In this document: positions 8,339-15,058 of the stretch, one piece after another | Numbering within the stretch: the stretch's first letter is position 1 | How the letters are laid out: each line of letters starts with the position of its first letter | Source of the DNA: Phycisphaerae bacterium | Lineage (GTDB): Bacteria > Planctomycetota > Phycisphaerae > UBA1845 | Length of the DNA stretch: 43,800 nt | Assembly: GCA_030429365.1 (NCBI GenBank) | Contig: JAUIEW010000009.1 | Coordinates: 1 to 43,800 of the forward strand | Reading direction: 5' to 3' | Made by a program: the position numbers and the translations under genes | The notes under the pieces: model-generated | Seen by the model: the letters and a program-made list of their open reading frames with translations, nothing else | Told to the model about the DNA's origin: nothing | Databases searched by the model: none

Positions 8339-9436
8339 ATGACAAGACACGAGCCAAACTTCACACTTCGTTCAGATTCTGCAAAAACCCATGTTTTTGT
8401 CGAGCCAGACGCCCTGGACTACATTGGAAAGTGGGTTTCACGCGACAGAACACCACCTGTTGTAGTGGTCCTGTCGGACACAACGGTCGCGGATCTCTAC
8501 GGCGAGCAAATGCTGAAGTCGCTGGCCTCTCATTGCCCCAATTCCGAGCTCATCACCGTCCCTCCAGGCGATCAATCCAAGTCACTCTCACACCTGGATG
8601 ACATCTATGGCAAATTGGGCAGACTGCGCGTCCCCCGCGATGGCATGCTCCTGGCCCTGGGTGGCGGGGTCATCACTGACCTCACCGGGTTTGCAGCCGC
8701 CACCTGGATGCGTGGAATCGATTACGCCAACTGCCCCACCACGCTCGAAGCCGACGTCGACGCCTCACTCGGCGGAAAGACCGGCATCAACCACGCCTCG
8801 GGCAAGAACATGGTCGGAGCGTTTCACCACCCGCGCTTCGTCGCCGTCGATACGACTTGCCTCAAGACGCTGCCCGCGCGCGACATTGCTGCTGGGTTGG
8901 CCGAGTCGATCAAACATGCCCTCATCAGCGACGCGTCGTTTCTCGATTGGCATCAGCAGAACGCGTCGGCCATCCGCGCAGTTGAAACGGACGTCATGTC
9001 CGAACTCGTCACCAAGAATCTTCGCATCAAAGCCAGCGTGGTCGAACAGGACGAGAAGGAATCGGGCATCCGCGCGTGTTTGAACTTCGGTCACACGATT
9101 GGACACGCGGTCGAGAAACTGTCCAACTACGCGCTTCGACATGGAGAAGCCGTCGCGGTCGGAATGGTTGCAGCCGCCCACTTGTCGATGCAGAAAGGCT
9201 TGCTCGATTCGAAAGCCATCGCGCGCATTCGCAGTGTCCTCGAATCATTCGACCTGCCGACGATCGCCGAAAATCTCAAGCCAGCAGCCATCATCGAAAC
9301 AACACTCGGCGACAAGAAGGTCAAAGCCGGAAAGCGCCAGTGGGTGCTGCTCAATGGAATTGGGGCGTTCACCATCACGGATGATGTATCCGATTCCATG
9401 ATTGAGTCAGCCGTTCAGGAAATCTGTCCAACCTGA
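8339..9436 (+). CDS. aroB: 3-dehydroquinate synthase
   Basis: Second step of the shikimate pathway: DAHP to 3-dehydroquinate, with NAD and a divalent metal, in the cytosol. 365 residues, the usual length. Visible motifs are PPGDQSKSL (75-83), the NAD-binding GGGVITDLTGF (108-118), CPTTLEADVDASLGGKTGIN (132-151), GKN (155-157), LPARDIAAGLAESIKHALI with metal ligand E189, and LNFGHTIGHAVE with H252, then RHGEAVAVGM with H268, the other expected metal ligands. One point differs from most AroB: the loop reads TTLEADVDAS where TTLLAQVDSS is usual, an acidic change beside the active site. A related sugar-phosphate cyclase is possible, but the metal and NAD residues and the length favour AroB. No other shikimate gene is in the window. 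The start ATG follows AT-rich sequence without a strong ribosome binding site. Confidence 0.9.
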   Translation: MTRHEPNFTLRSDSAKTHVFVEPDALDYIGKWVSRDRTPPVVVVLSDTTVADLYGEQMLKSLASHCPNSELITVPPGDQSKSLSHLDDIYGKLGRLRVPRDGMLLALGGGVITDLTGFAAATWMRGIDYANCPTTLEADVDASLGGKTGINHASGKNMVGAFHHPRFVAVDTTCLKTLPARDIAAGLAESIKHALISDASFLDWHQQNASAIRAVETDVMSELVTKNLRIKASVVEQDEKESGIRACLNFGHTIGHAVEKLSNYALRHGEAVAVGMVAAAHLSMQKGLLDSKAIARIRSVLESFDLPTIAENLKPAAIIETTLGDKKVKAGKRQWVLLNGIGAFTITDDVSDSMIESAVQEICPT

Positions 9437-9769
9437 CATCCGCCAGATCCAACAAGTTTGCCGGCCCTCCACAGGTGACCAGACCGCCTCCTTCTGACGC
9501 CGCCATTGCGGCCGGCTGGTGCGAGTCGTGGCTCACGGCGCCGGACGCACGAATCATGCGAAGATCGGCCAATCGCCGCAAAATTGCAGTCGTTTTCTGA
9601 ATTCGATTCAAATCTCCCAAAAAGTTGGCTATCCAAAGTAGTCAACCCCCGATTGTGAAGTTGGGGGCCGACGTGATTTCAGCTTCAGGGGAAAGCAGTC
9701 AATCCGGCGACGCGTCATCTCCCCCGCGCTTTTTCTGCGAATGGTCGCGCCGCCCCTTGGGAGTGCAAT
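9437..9769. other. Intergenic region upstream of the MopE-like gene
   Basis: No gene is supported. A small hairpin (CCCCCGA...TTGGGGG, about 9646-9667) lies about 100 nt before the next start. GGGAG 7 nt before the ATG at 9770 is a good ribosome binding site. I see no recognisable riboswitch or promoter. Confidence 0.4.
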
Positions 9770-10888
9770 ATGAATTCGTCTTTTCTGCGATGTGGTGTAG
9801 CCGGCTTGCTTCTGTTGATGGGTGCGGAAGCACGCGCGATCTGTAACGACAACGATAGTGACGGGTATGGCAGTCCGGGTGATGTGACATGCCCAAACGG
9901 ACCAGCCACCGACTGCAACGATGCCAATTCCAGTATTCATCCCGGTGCGACGGAGATTCTATGCAACAACGTCGATGACAATTGCAATGGTCTGACTGAT
10001 GACGACCTCGACGGTGACGGCGATGGCATTAGCTTCTGCAGTGGCGATTGCAATGACAATAATTCCAATCAATACCCGGGCAACACCGAAATCCTATGCA
10101 ACGGCTTCGATGAAAACTGCAACGGCAATGGCGATGATGACCGCAACATCGACGGTGATCCCGTCACATTGTGCAACGGCGATTGCGATGACAATGATTC
10201 CAGCCGATACCCAGGAAACACTGAAATCTTATGCACCGGAGTTGACGAGAATTGCAATGGCAACGCGGATGATGACAAGAATTCCGACGGCGATCCGGTC
10301 TCGTTTTGTAACGGCGATTGCAACGACAATGTTGGTTCGATCTATCCGGGCGCAACGGAGATTCTGTGTACCGGCGTGGATGAGAACTGCAACGGTTTGG
10401 GTGACGATGACCTGAACAACGACGGCGACCCGGTCACTTTTTGCAGCGGCGACTGCGACGACAACAACGACACGATCTACCCGGGCGCCACGGAAATCCC
10501 CTGCAATCTGATCGACGAAAACTGCAACGGCGGCGGCGATGACGACTCTGACAACGACGGTGACGGTTGGACATCCTGTTTCGGCGATTGCAACGATAAC
10601 GTTTTCATCATCAATCCAGATCAGAACGAAAATTGTGGTGATTCAATCGATAACGATTGCGACGGGGACATAGACTGCGCCGACAGCGATTGCTTCACGC
10701 ACCCAACATGCATCACGGTGGACAGCGACGGCGATGGCGTTCCCGATTCAAGCGACGCGTGCCCCGACACGCCTCCGGGCACCCTTGTCGATTCAACAGG
10801 CCGCCCCATCGGCGACTTCGATTTTGATTGCGACACCGACCTCGTCGACTACGAGGCGTTCATCAGCGGCTTCACCGGACCGATGTAA
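9770..10888 (+). CDS. Secreted MopE-like repeat protein with dockerin-like end
   Basis: 372 residues with a signal peptide (cut near ARA-IC, residue 23). The body is five direct 45-residue repeats (residues 48-272) plus a degenerate sixth, each of the form DC(N/D)DN....YPG.TEI.C...D.NCNG..DDD..DGD. This is the MopE-type putative metal-binding motif, Asp- and Cys-rich, where each unit probably binds Ca and forms a disulfide. Residues about 318-345 carry a thrombospondin type-3-like Ca motif (DSDGDGVPDSSDACPDTP). The C-terminus GDFDFDCDTDLVDYEAF is half of a dockerin-like EF-hand tail. The protein is likely extracellular or on the surface, stabilised by Ca. MopE of methanotrophs binds copper through other residues, so copper binding is not implied. 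The gene stands alone, convergent with the epimerase gene. Confidence 0.85.
   Translation: MNSSFLRCGVAGLLLLMGAEARAICNDNDSDGYGSPGDVTCPNGPATDCNDANSSIHPGATEILCNNVDDNCNGLTDDDLDGDGDGISFCSGDCNDNNSNQYPGNTEILCNGFDENCNGNGDDDRNIDGDPVTLCNGDCDDNDSSRYPGNTEILCTGVDENCNGNADDDKNSDGDPVSFCNGDCNDNVGSIYPGATEILCTGVDENCNGLGDDDLNNDGDPVTFCSGDCDDNNDTIYPGATEIPCNLIDENCNGGGDDDSDNDGDGWTSCFGDCNDNVFIINPDQNENCGDSIDNDCDGDIDCADSDCFTHPTCITVDSDGDGVPDSSDACPDTPPGTLVDSTGRPIGDFDFDCDTDLVDYEAFISGFTGPM
9911..10585 (+). repeat. Five tandem 135-bp coding repeats
   Basis: Five in-frame 135-bp units code for the 45-residue MopE-type motif. Units 2 to 4 are the most alike (YPGNTEILC or YPGATEILC, ENCNGN, DGDPV), which suggests recent unit duplication or gene conversion. 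Unit 1 and unit 5 are more diverged. Confidence 0.85.
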
Positions 10889-10971
10889 GAAGTTTCAGCT
10901 GCTTATGTGAACGCAATGGAACACGGTGGTGGCTATCGATTGGGCGTTTGACCCGCGCCCAGTCGATACGC

Positions 10972-11910
10972 CTATATTAAATCGCGGGCGGCTTCTTGCC
11001 AATCGGGATGGTTAAACGCAAATCCGGCATCGATAAGCCGCGTAGGAATCACGCGGCGACTCTTTAGGATCAACTCGGTTTCGGTCCGCATCAGCATCGC
11101 CCCGATCGCAAGCATCCAGCGCGTTGCCGGCAAACCGATGCGCCTCCCCCACGCCTGCCGGATCGCCCGCATGAAGTCGGCATTACTCAAGGGATTTGGC
11201 GAAGCGATGTTGATCACACCATCGAGATCTGACCGCGCAATGAGAAACTTGATCGCACCCTCGAAATCATCGTGGTGAACCCACGACATGAACTGCCGAC
11301 CATCCCCCGACCGACCGCCAAGCCCCCATCGCACCAGTCCGAGCAGCACATCAAAGATGCCACCACGATCCGGACTCATCACCATCGCCGAACGCAGTTT
11401 CACCTTGCGCGTGTGCGGAACGTCAGCCGCATCGAACGTTCGCTCCCATCCCCGGGCCACGTCGATGCTGAACTTCCAGGTTTCCGGAACGCCTTTCTCA
11501 TCACCGCCAATGGCACCGTTCGCCTCGTCGTTGGCGGGGCCAAACGTATGCGCGTAAATCGTCGCGGTGCTGGCCTGCAACCAGACAGCTGGCGGGCGCG
11601 ACACCGACCGAATCGCCTCGCCCACCACCCGCGTTGAATCGACGCGCGAATTCATGATGCGATCGCGATTGCGTTGGTGATAACGACAGTTGACCGTGTA
11701 ACCAGCTAGATTGATCACCGCGTCGGCTCCGTCCAACTCCTTCGCCCATGGGCCAAGCGTTTTCCCATCCCAGCCAACAACTCGGCTGCCTTTGCACCGG
11801 GCGCGGTTCGATCGGCGGCTGAGGACTAAAACGTCGTGACCATCCGCACAAAACGCCCGTTCGAGAACCGCGCCTACCTGTCCGCTTCCACCCGGGATGA
11901 CAATCTTCAT
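10972..11910 (-). CDS. TIGR01777/SDR39U1-type epimerase (YfcH-like)
   Basis: 312 residues. An NAD(P)-binding Rossmann start GGSGQVGAVLERAF (from residue 7, GGSGxVG), then AVINLAGYTVNCRY, NSRVDSTRVVGEAI, ASTATIYAH, LRSAMVMSPDRGGIFDVL and MSWVHHDDFEGAIKFLI. The C-terminal DUF1731-like part ends in LKSRRVIPTRLIDAGF.F.HPDW..A. These are the marks of the SDR39U1/YfcH family, an atypical short-chain dehydrogenase whose substrate is unknown. It is the last gene of the minus-strand cluster that begins with the GbsR-like regulator. The gap to the preceding membrane-protein gene is only 4 bp, so it is surely cotranscribed. In this context it may act on a lipid-linked substrate, which is inference. Confidence 0.88.
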   Translation of the reverse strand: MKIVIPGGSGQVGAVLERAFCADGHDVLVLSRRSNRARCKGSRVVGWDGKTLGPWAKELDGADAVINLAGYTVNCRYHQRNRDRIMNSRVDSTRVVGEAIRSVSRPPAVWLQASTATIYAHTFGPANDEANGAIGGDEKGVPETWKFSIDVARGWERTFDAADVPHTRKVKLRSAMVMSPDRGGIFDVLLGLVRWGLGGRSGDGRQFMSWVHHDDFEGAIKFLIARSDLDGVINIASPNPLSNADFMRAIRQAWGRRIGLPATRWMLAIGAMLMRTETELILKSRRVIPTRLIDAGFAFNHPDWQEAARDLI

Positions 11911-11914
11911 CGCC

Positions 11915-12400
11915 CTACTCTCCCAAATTCTCGTTGCGATCGATGTCCTTCACCGCCTCAGCCAGGTCCGCACTGCCGGCCGATGCAGGAGTGGCTGGTG
12001 GGTTCGTGTATTCGTAGATGTCCATCCACTGGTGTTTCTTCTTTCCATTGGACAGTCCGCGTTTGCGCGCTTTCGAGAAGATAAAAAGGTTGAGAAAATG
12101 CATCACACCGAGGACGAGGAGCACCATGCCGACTTTCGTGCTGGTGTATTCGATGGCTTCAACCAGATCGGTCGGTTTCCTTCCGTAACGAAGCACCGTC
12201 GTCACGTAACCGATGTTGAGCAGATAAAACCCGACGACCAGAAGGTGATTCACCGAGTCGGCCAACTCCGCGTTCCCGCCAAATGCATCGACCAGAAAAA
12301 TGCGTCCGTTGCGAAACAAAGTCCGAGCCACCCAAACGGTAATCGCCACGCTGATCACAAGGTAAACGCCATACGTCACTGATGGATAAGTTGCATACAT
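11915..12400 (-). CDS. Small integral membrane protein of unknown function
   Basis: 161 residues with three likely membrane spans: about 9-29 (TYGVYLVISVAITVWVARTLF), 50-70 (VNHLLVVGFYLLNIGYVTTVL) and 89-109 (VGMVLLVLGVMHFLNLFIF). These are followed by a positively charged stretch KARKRG and a soluble, partly acidic tail. The segment ARTLFRNGRIFLVDAF and the NHLLVVGFYLLNIGYV helix look conserved in type, but I cannot name a family. Good ribosome binding signal: GGAG (CAAAGGAGAACAAGC, minus strand) lies about 7 nt before the ATG. Fourth gene of the cluster, 4 bp from the epimerase gene and 34 bp from the gene before. Confidence 0.75.
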   Translation of the reverse strand: MYATYPSVTYGVYLVISVAITVWVARTLFRNGRIFLVDAFGGNAELADSVNHLLVVGFYLLNIGYVTTVLRYGRKPTDLVEAIEYTSTKVGMVLLVLGVMHFLNLFIFSKARKRGLSNGKKKHQWMDIYEYTNPPATPASAGSADLAEAVKDIDRNENLGE

Positions 12401-12434
12401 GCTTGTTCTCCTTTGCTGGAGGTTCTCAAGAAAA

Positions 12435-12851
12435 CTAGAAGTACAAACGCAAAGCTGCCGCCCCGTAAATCGCTGTCATCGTGACGAATGCAGCCGTCAA
12501 CATGTGGTAGCCAGTCCGCACCCAACGCGGGAAATTCAGCTCGCGGATGTCGAACACGAAGCACTGAATGAAAAGTCGAAACGCCCAGAAGACCGAAACG
12601 AGTGCGCAGAAGTCGCGGGCCAACGGTCCACCGGCTGCCAGGAACTCTGCATTACGCACCGAAACAACTCCGAACCCGACGATGACCAAGATGATGAACA
12701 CGCCGTAAATCCAGAACAGTCGACGCAAGAAGGGCCGCAGCGAACTGAGTTCGCTCTTCCAATCCAGAACAAACGGCACGCAAACGCTGGCCGACAGAAT
12801 TGAGAAGTGAATCAAGCCGCCCGCGAAAATCAGGTCTCTTGTGCTGATCAT
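12435..12851 (-). CDS. Small integral membrane protein of unknown function
   Basis: From ATG 12851 the product is 138 residues. GGAGG lies 8 nt upstream on the minus strand, which decides for this start over the longer frame to 12890. Four hydrophobic segments are visible: DLIFAGGLIHFSILSASVCV, LFWIYGVFIILVIVGFGVV, FCALVSVFWAFRLFIQCFV and MLTAAFVTMTAIYGAAALR. The conserved-looking polar residues in the helices (H in GGLIHF, W and R in FWAFRL) could mark a substrate or cofactor site. Third gene of the cluster, 62 bp after the DCC-wax synthase gene. I do not recognise the family. A role together with the acyltransferase is suggested only by position. Confidence 0.75.
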   Translation of the reverse strand: MISTRDLIFAGGLIHFSILSASVCVPFVLDWKSELSSLRPFLRRLFWIYGVFIILVIVGFGVVSVRNAEFLAAGGPLARDFCALVSVFWAFRLFIQCFVFDIRELNFPRWVRTGYHMLTAAFVTMTAIYGAAALRLYF

Positions 12852-12913
12852 GATTGCCACCTCCGTTTCGTAATTTCGTTGCCAATTCACTTGGCGTTAC
12901 TTCCTTAAGGTGT

Positions 12914-14164
12914 TCACCACGCTGCGATCCACGACATAACCGGCAGTACGACCCTGACGATAAAAGGCGATGTAAACAGGAGGCTGACCGGCGCAATCAC
13001 GATCGCCATCGTGTAGGCCCATCCAACCGGTCCACGGTGAAGACCCACGGCTTTCGCGACGGCAGTGCGTTGAACAAATACGCCGAGCGCCTGAATCAGA
13101 AAGTAGAGTGTGGGTTGGCAAAACCCCGCGCCGGCAGGGAGGGAAATCACGAGATCGTGCACAAGGCCGGAGGCAACGAATGATGCAACCGTTGCAGCCT
13201 GCGGATTAACCCGTCGCGACAAAGGCAAGAATACATGCTGACGAAGCAATTCGCTGAATGCGGTGTTCCAGCGCCGTCCCCAGAATTCACCCAACGTCGT
13301 CGAACAGAAAGGCCGGCACATGATCGGCGCGGCTTGGCTACCTCGCTTCTGGAAGAAGTGCGCGAGAATCTCAAACAAACCGAAATGAAGCAACAGCCCG
13401 AGTCCGACAATCGCGATCATCCCCGAAGCGAATGCATCAAGACCTTCGAAACGAGAAGCCACGAAAAGCAATCCACATCCGATTGCCACCTTGAAAATCG
13501 ACCAAGTCCATTGTCGAGCCGTCACCCGAACCTTTGATGCGGATGAATTCAAAAACCGCGTCGCATCCATCCCGGGCCAGCAAAGCAGATACTGCACATA
13601 ACGTCCGCATCGGGAATAGCAGCCGCTGGACGCCTGATACCAAGTCAACCACTTACACCCGGCATAAATCGAAAACGCCAGCAACCACATGAAGACCCAA
13701 GGCGATACAAGTTGCCCGATCGCGATGGCAACCGCAGGCATCAGAACCAAAGGCCCCCAAGCGATCGGCTTTGATCGTCTGACATAGCAAGCGTTCGAAA
13801 TGCAGTGACGATTCGCAGCGAAGCGTCGATAGAGAGCGCGCAGAATGAACATGGCACCGGGAATGCGTGTGAGCGCAACGAACGGCCAAGCCCACCACAC
13901 GCTCTTCGCAACAAACACGATCGCATCAGCCCCACCAACAACCTGCCCCGAAGGCGAAAGCACGCGCAACTCGGTCAGCGGCTCACCAACCTTCAACCCA
14001 AGCCGCTCGCGAACCCAAGGCGTCTGCTGCGGCGCGACGCCATACCCAATGCGTTCAAACACACCAGCCAACCGACCAGCAAGCCCAACGCACATCGGAC
14101 AATCGCCATCAATCAGCACCCAACCGCCGCCATTTCCATCTGTTGTTTTCGTTATTTCTGTCAT
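12914..14164 (-). CDS. DCC (DUF393) thiol-disulfide domain fused to a wax-synthase-like MBOAT
   Basis: 416 residues. Residues about 15-125 are a DCC/DUF393 domain with DGDCPMC at 19-25 (Cys22, Cys25), the thioredoxin-fold signature of this family. The rest is a polytopic membrane protein with about seven spans. Residues 294-300, FWGRRWN, and SGLVHDLVI (333-341) with His336 are the signature of the MBOAT_2/wax-synthase type of membrane O-acyltransferase, which esterifies an alcohol with an acyl-CoA. This would be a redox-domain-acyltransferase fusion at the cytoplasmic membrane. The acyl acceptor cannot be read from the sequence. Second gene of a five-gene cluster. A 16-bp palindrome, the same as in the promoter of the regulator gene, overlaps its start codon, so it is probably repressed by that regulator. 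The ribosome binding site is weak. Confidence 0.85.
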   Translation of the reverse strand: MTEITKTTDGNGGGWVLIDGDCPMCVGLAGRLAGVFERIGYGVAPQQTPWVRERLGLKVGEPLTELRVLSPSGQVVGGADAIVFVAKSVWWAWPFVALTRIPGAMFILRALYRRFAANRHCISNACYVRRSKPIAWGPLVLMPAVAIAIGQLVSPWVFMWLLAFSIYAGCKWLTWYQASSGCYSRCGRYVQYLLCWPGMDATRFLNSSASKVRVTARQWTWSIFKVAIGCGLLFVASRFEGLDAFASGMIAIVGLGLLLHFGLFEILAHFFQKRGSQAAPIMCRPFCSTTLGEFWGRRWNTAFSELLRQHVFLPLSRRVNPQAATVASFVASGLVHDLVISLPAGAGFCQPTLYFLIQALGVFVQRTAVAKAVGLHRGPVGWAYTMAIVIAPVSLLFTSPFIVRVVLPVMSWIAAW

Positions 14165-14172
14165 AACAGAAA
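14155..14172. promoter_or_regulatory. Palindromic operator over the start codon of the DCC-MBOAT gene
   Basis: TTTCTGT-CATA-ACAGAAA, an 18-bp palindrome whose core TTCTGT-N4-ACAGAA is identical to that at 14841-14856. The ATG (14164-14162) lies in its centre, so a bound regulator would block initiation or read-through into the gene. Confidence 0.7.
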
Positions 14173-14227
14173 CGCATTCTCAAAAAAAAGGAGAAACAAG
14201 AAACAAATTCAAGGTCAGGCACAAAGG

Positions 14228-14267
14228 CACTTCGTCACTTCGTCACTTCGTCACTTCGTTACTTCGT
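14228..14267. repeat. Tandem repeat, five 8-bp units between regulator and DCC-MBOAT genes
   Basis: Four exact CACTTCGT units followed by TACTTCGT, bounded by GG and GCC so that GGCAC and GTGCC can pair. The repeat lies in the 115-bp gap between the two first genes of the cluster, about 60 bp upstream of the DCC-MBOAT start. Its length could vary between strains and change coupling of the two genes. Confidence 0.85.
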
Positions 14268-14279
14268 GCCTCTCCCCCC

Positions 14280-14813
14280 TCACTTCCCACCCCCAGGGAT
14301 CAACTTAAGCACCTTATCCCCCAACTTCATAAACCGAACCAGCGCCCCTTTCGGCAGGCGGCGCATCTGCCCATACCAGGTCGTCATCGATTCGAAGAAC
14401 TCCAGCATGTCGCCAAGCCGCTGCTGCGTGTATTCATTCTTGGCTTTGCCTTTCGCACCGCTGGTCAGTTCGCGAAGGACAGCCAACGTCGGATCGGTCT
14501 CGCGTTTTTTGCGTTCGTCGAGAATGATCTGAAACATCTCCCAAACGTCTTTCATCGATTCGTAGTGATCGCGGCGATCGCCCATGACATGCACGACCTT
14601 GACGATCCCCCACCCCTGCAACTCGCGCAGGCTGTTGCTGACGTTCGAACGGGCGACGGATAACGTCTCGGCGATCTCCTCGGCATTGAGTGGTTCGGGG
14701 GAGAGAAACAGCAGCGCGTGGATCTGAGCCACGGTGCGATTCACGCCCCACTTCGTCCCCATCTCGCCCCAGTGCAGGATGAAACTTTCGTTTGTCGGGG
14801 TCATATCAAACAC
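14280..14813 (-). CDS. GbsR/MarR-type transcriptional regulator
   Basis: 177 residues from a GTG at 14813. GGAGG lies 6 nt upstream, which decides for this start; the ATG at codon 4 is the alternative. A winged helix spans about residues 20-90: WGVNRTVAQIHALLFLSPEPLNAEEIAETLSVARSNVSNSLRELQGWGIVKVV, with wing VMGDRRDHYES. The C-terminal half is helical and positively charged, as in GbsR-type proteins, which often sense small ligands or membrane stress. The gene heads the minus-strand cluster. A TTGACA-N17-TATGTT promoter lies upstream with a 16-bp palindrome starting in the -10 box, and the same palindrome covers the start of the next gene. Autorepression plus control of the cluster is the simplest reading. 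The effector is unknown. Confidence 0.88.
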   Translation of the reverse strand: MFDMTPTNESFILHWGEMGTKWGVNRTVAQIHALLFLSPEPLNAEEIAETLSVARSNVSNSLRELQGWGIVKVVHVMGDRRDHYESMKDVWEMFQIILDERKKRETDPTLAVLRELTSGAKGKAKNEYTQQRLGDMLEFFESMTTWYGQMRRLPKGALVRFMKLGDKVLKLIPGGGK

Positions 14814-14840
14814 AACACACCTCCGATGGAATTCATTGAT

Positions 14841-14856
14841 TTCTGTCTATACAGAA
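14841..14856. promoter_or_regulatory. Palindromic operator in the promoter of the GbsR-like gene
   Basis: TTCTGT-CTAT-ACAGAA, overlapping the last two bases of the -10 box and lying 28 nt before the GTG start. Binding here would block RNA polymerase, as in classic autorepression. The core is shared with 14155-14172. Confidence 0.75.
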
Positions 14857-14883
14857 CATACCGCACAAAACGCCTCCTGTCAA
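14855..14883 (-). promoter_or_regulatory. Sigma70-type promoter of the GbsR-like gene
   Basis: On the minus strand TTGACA (14883-14878), a spacer of exactly 17 nt, then TATGTT (14860-14855). This is the best -35/-10 pair in the window. Expected transcript start is near 14848, inside the operator. Confidence 0.75.
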
Positions 14884-14962
14884 TCGATTACACAAAAATC
14901 CCGCCCCATTCGACCGTTGGAGGCCCCTGCAACAGCCCTTTTCGCTACTTGGTCCCATGAAA

Positions 14963-15003
14963 AATGCCGCCAAGTCAGCATGGTTTGCTGACCTGACGGC
15001 ATT
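14963..15003 (-). terminator. Rho-independent terminator of the GGDN lipoprotein gene
   Basis: On the minus strand AATGCCG...GTCAGCA-loop-TGCTGAC...CGGCATT followed directly by TTTTTC. Outer arms 14963-14969 and 14997-15003, inner arms 14974-14980 and 14986-14992, loop 5 nt. It lies 56 nt past the stop of the lipoprotein gene. Confidence 0.85.
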
Positions 15004-15058
15004 GGGTGTTGCTCTTAATGACCGCACGCAATCCGCGCGCGATCAACGCATATCGGCT

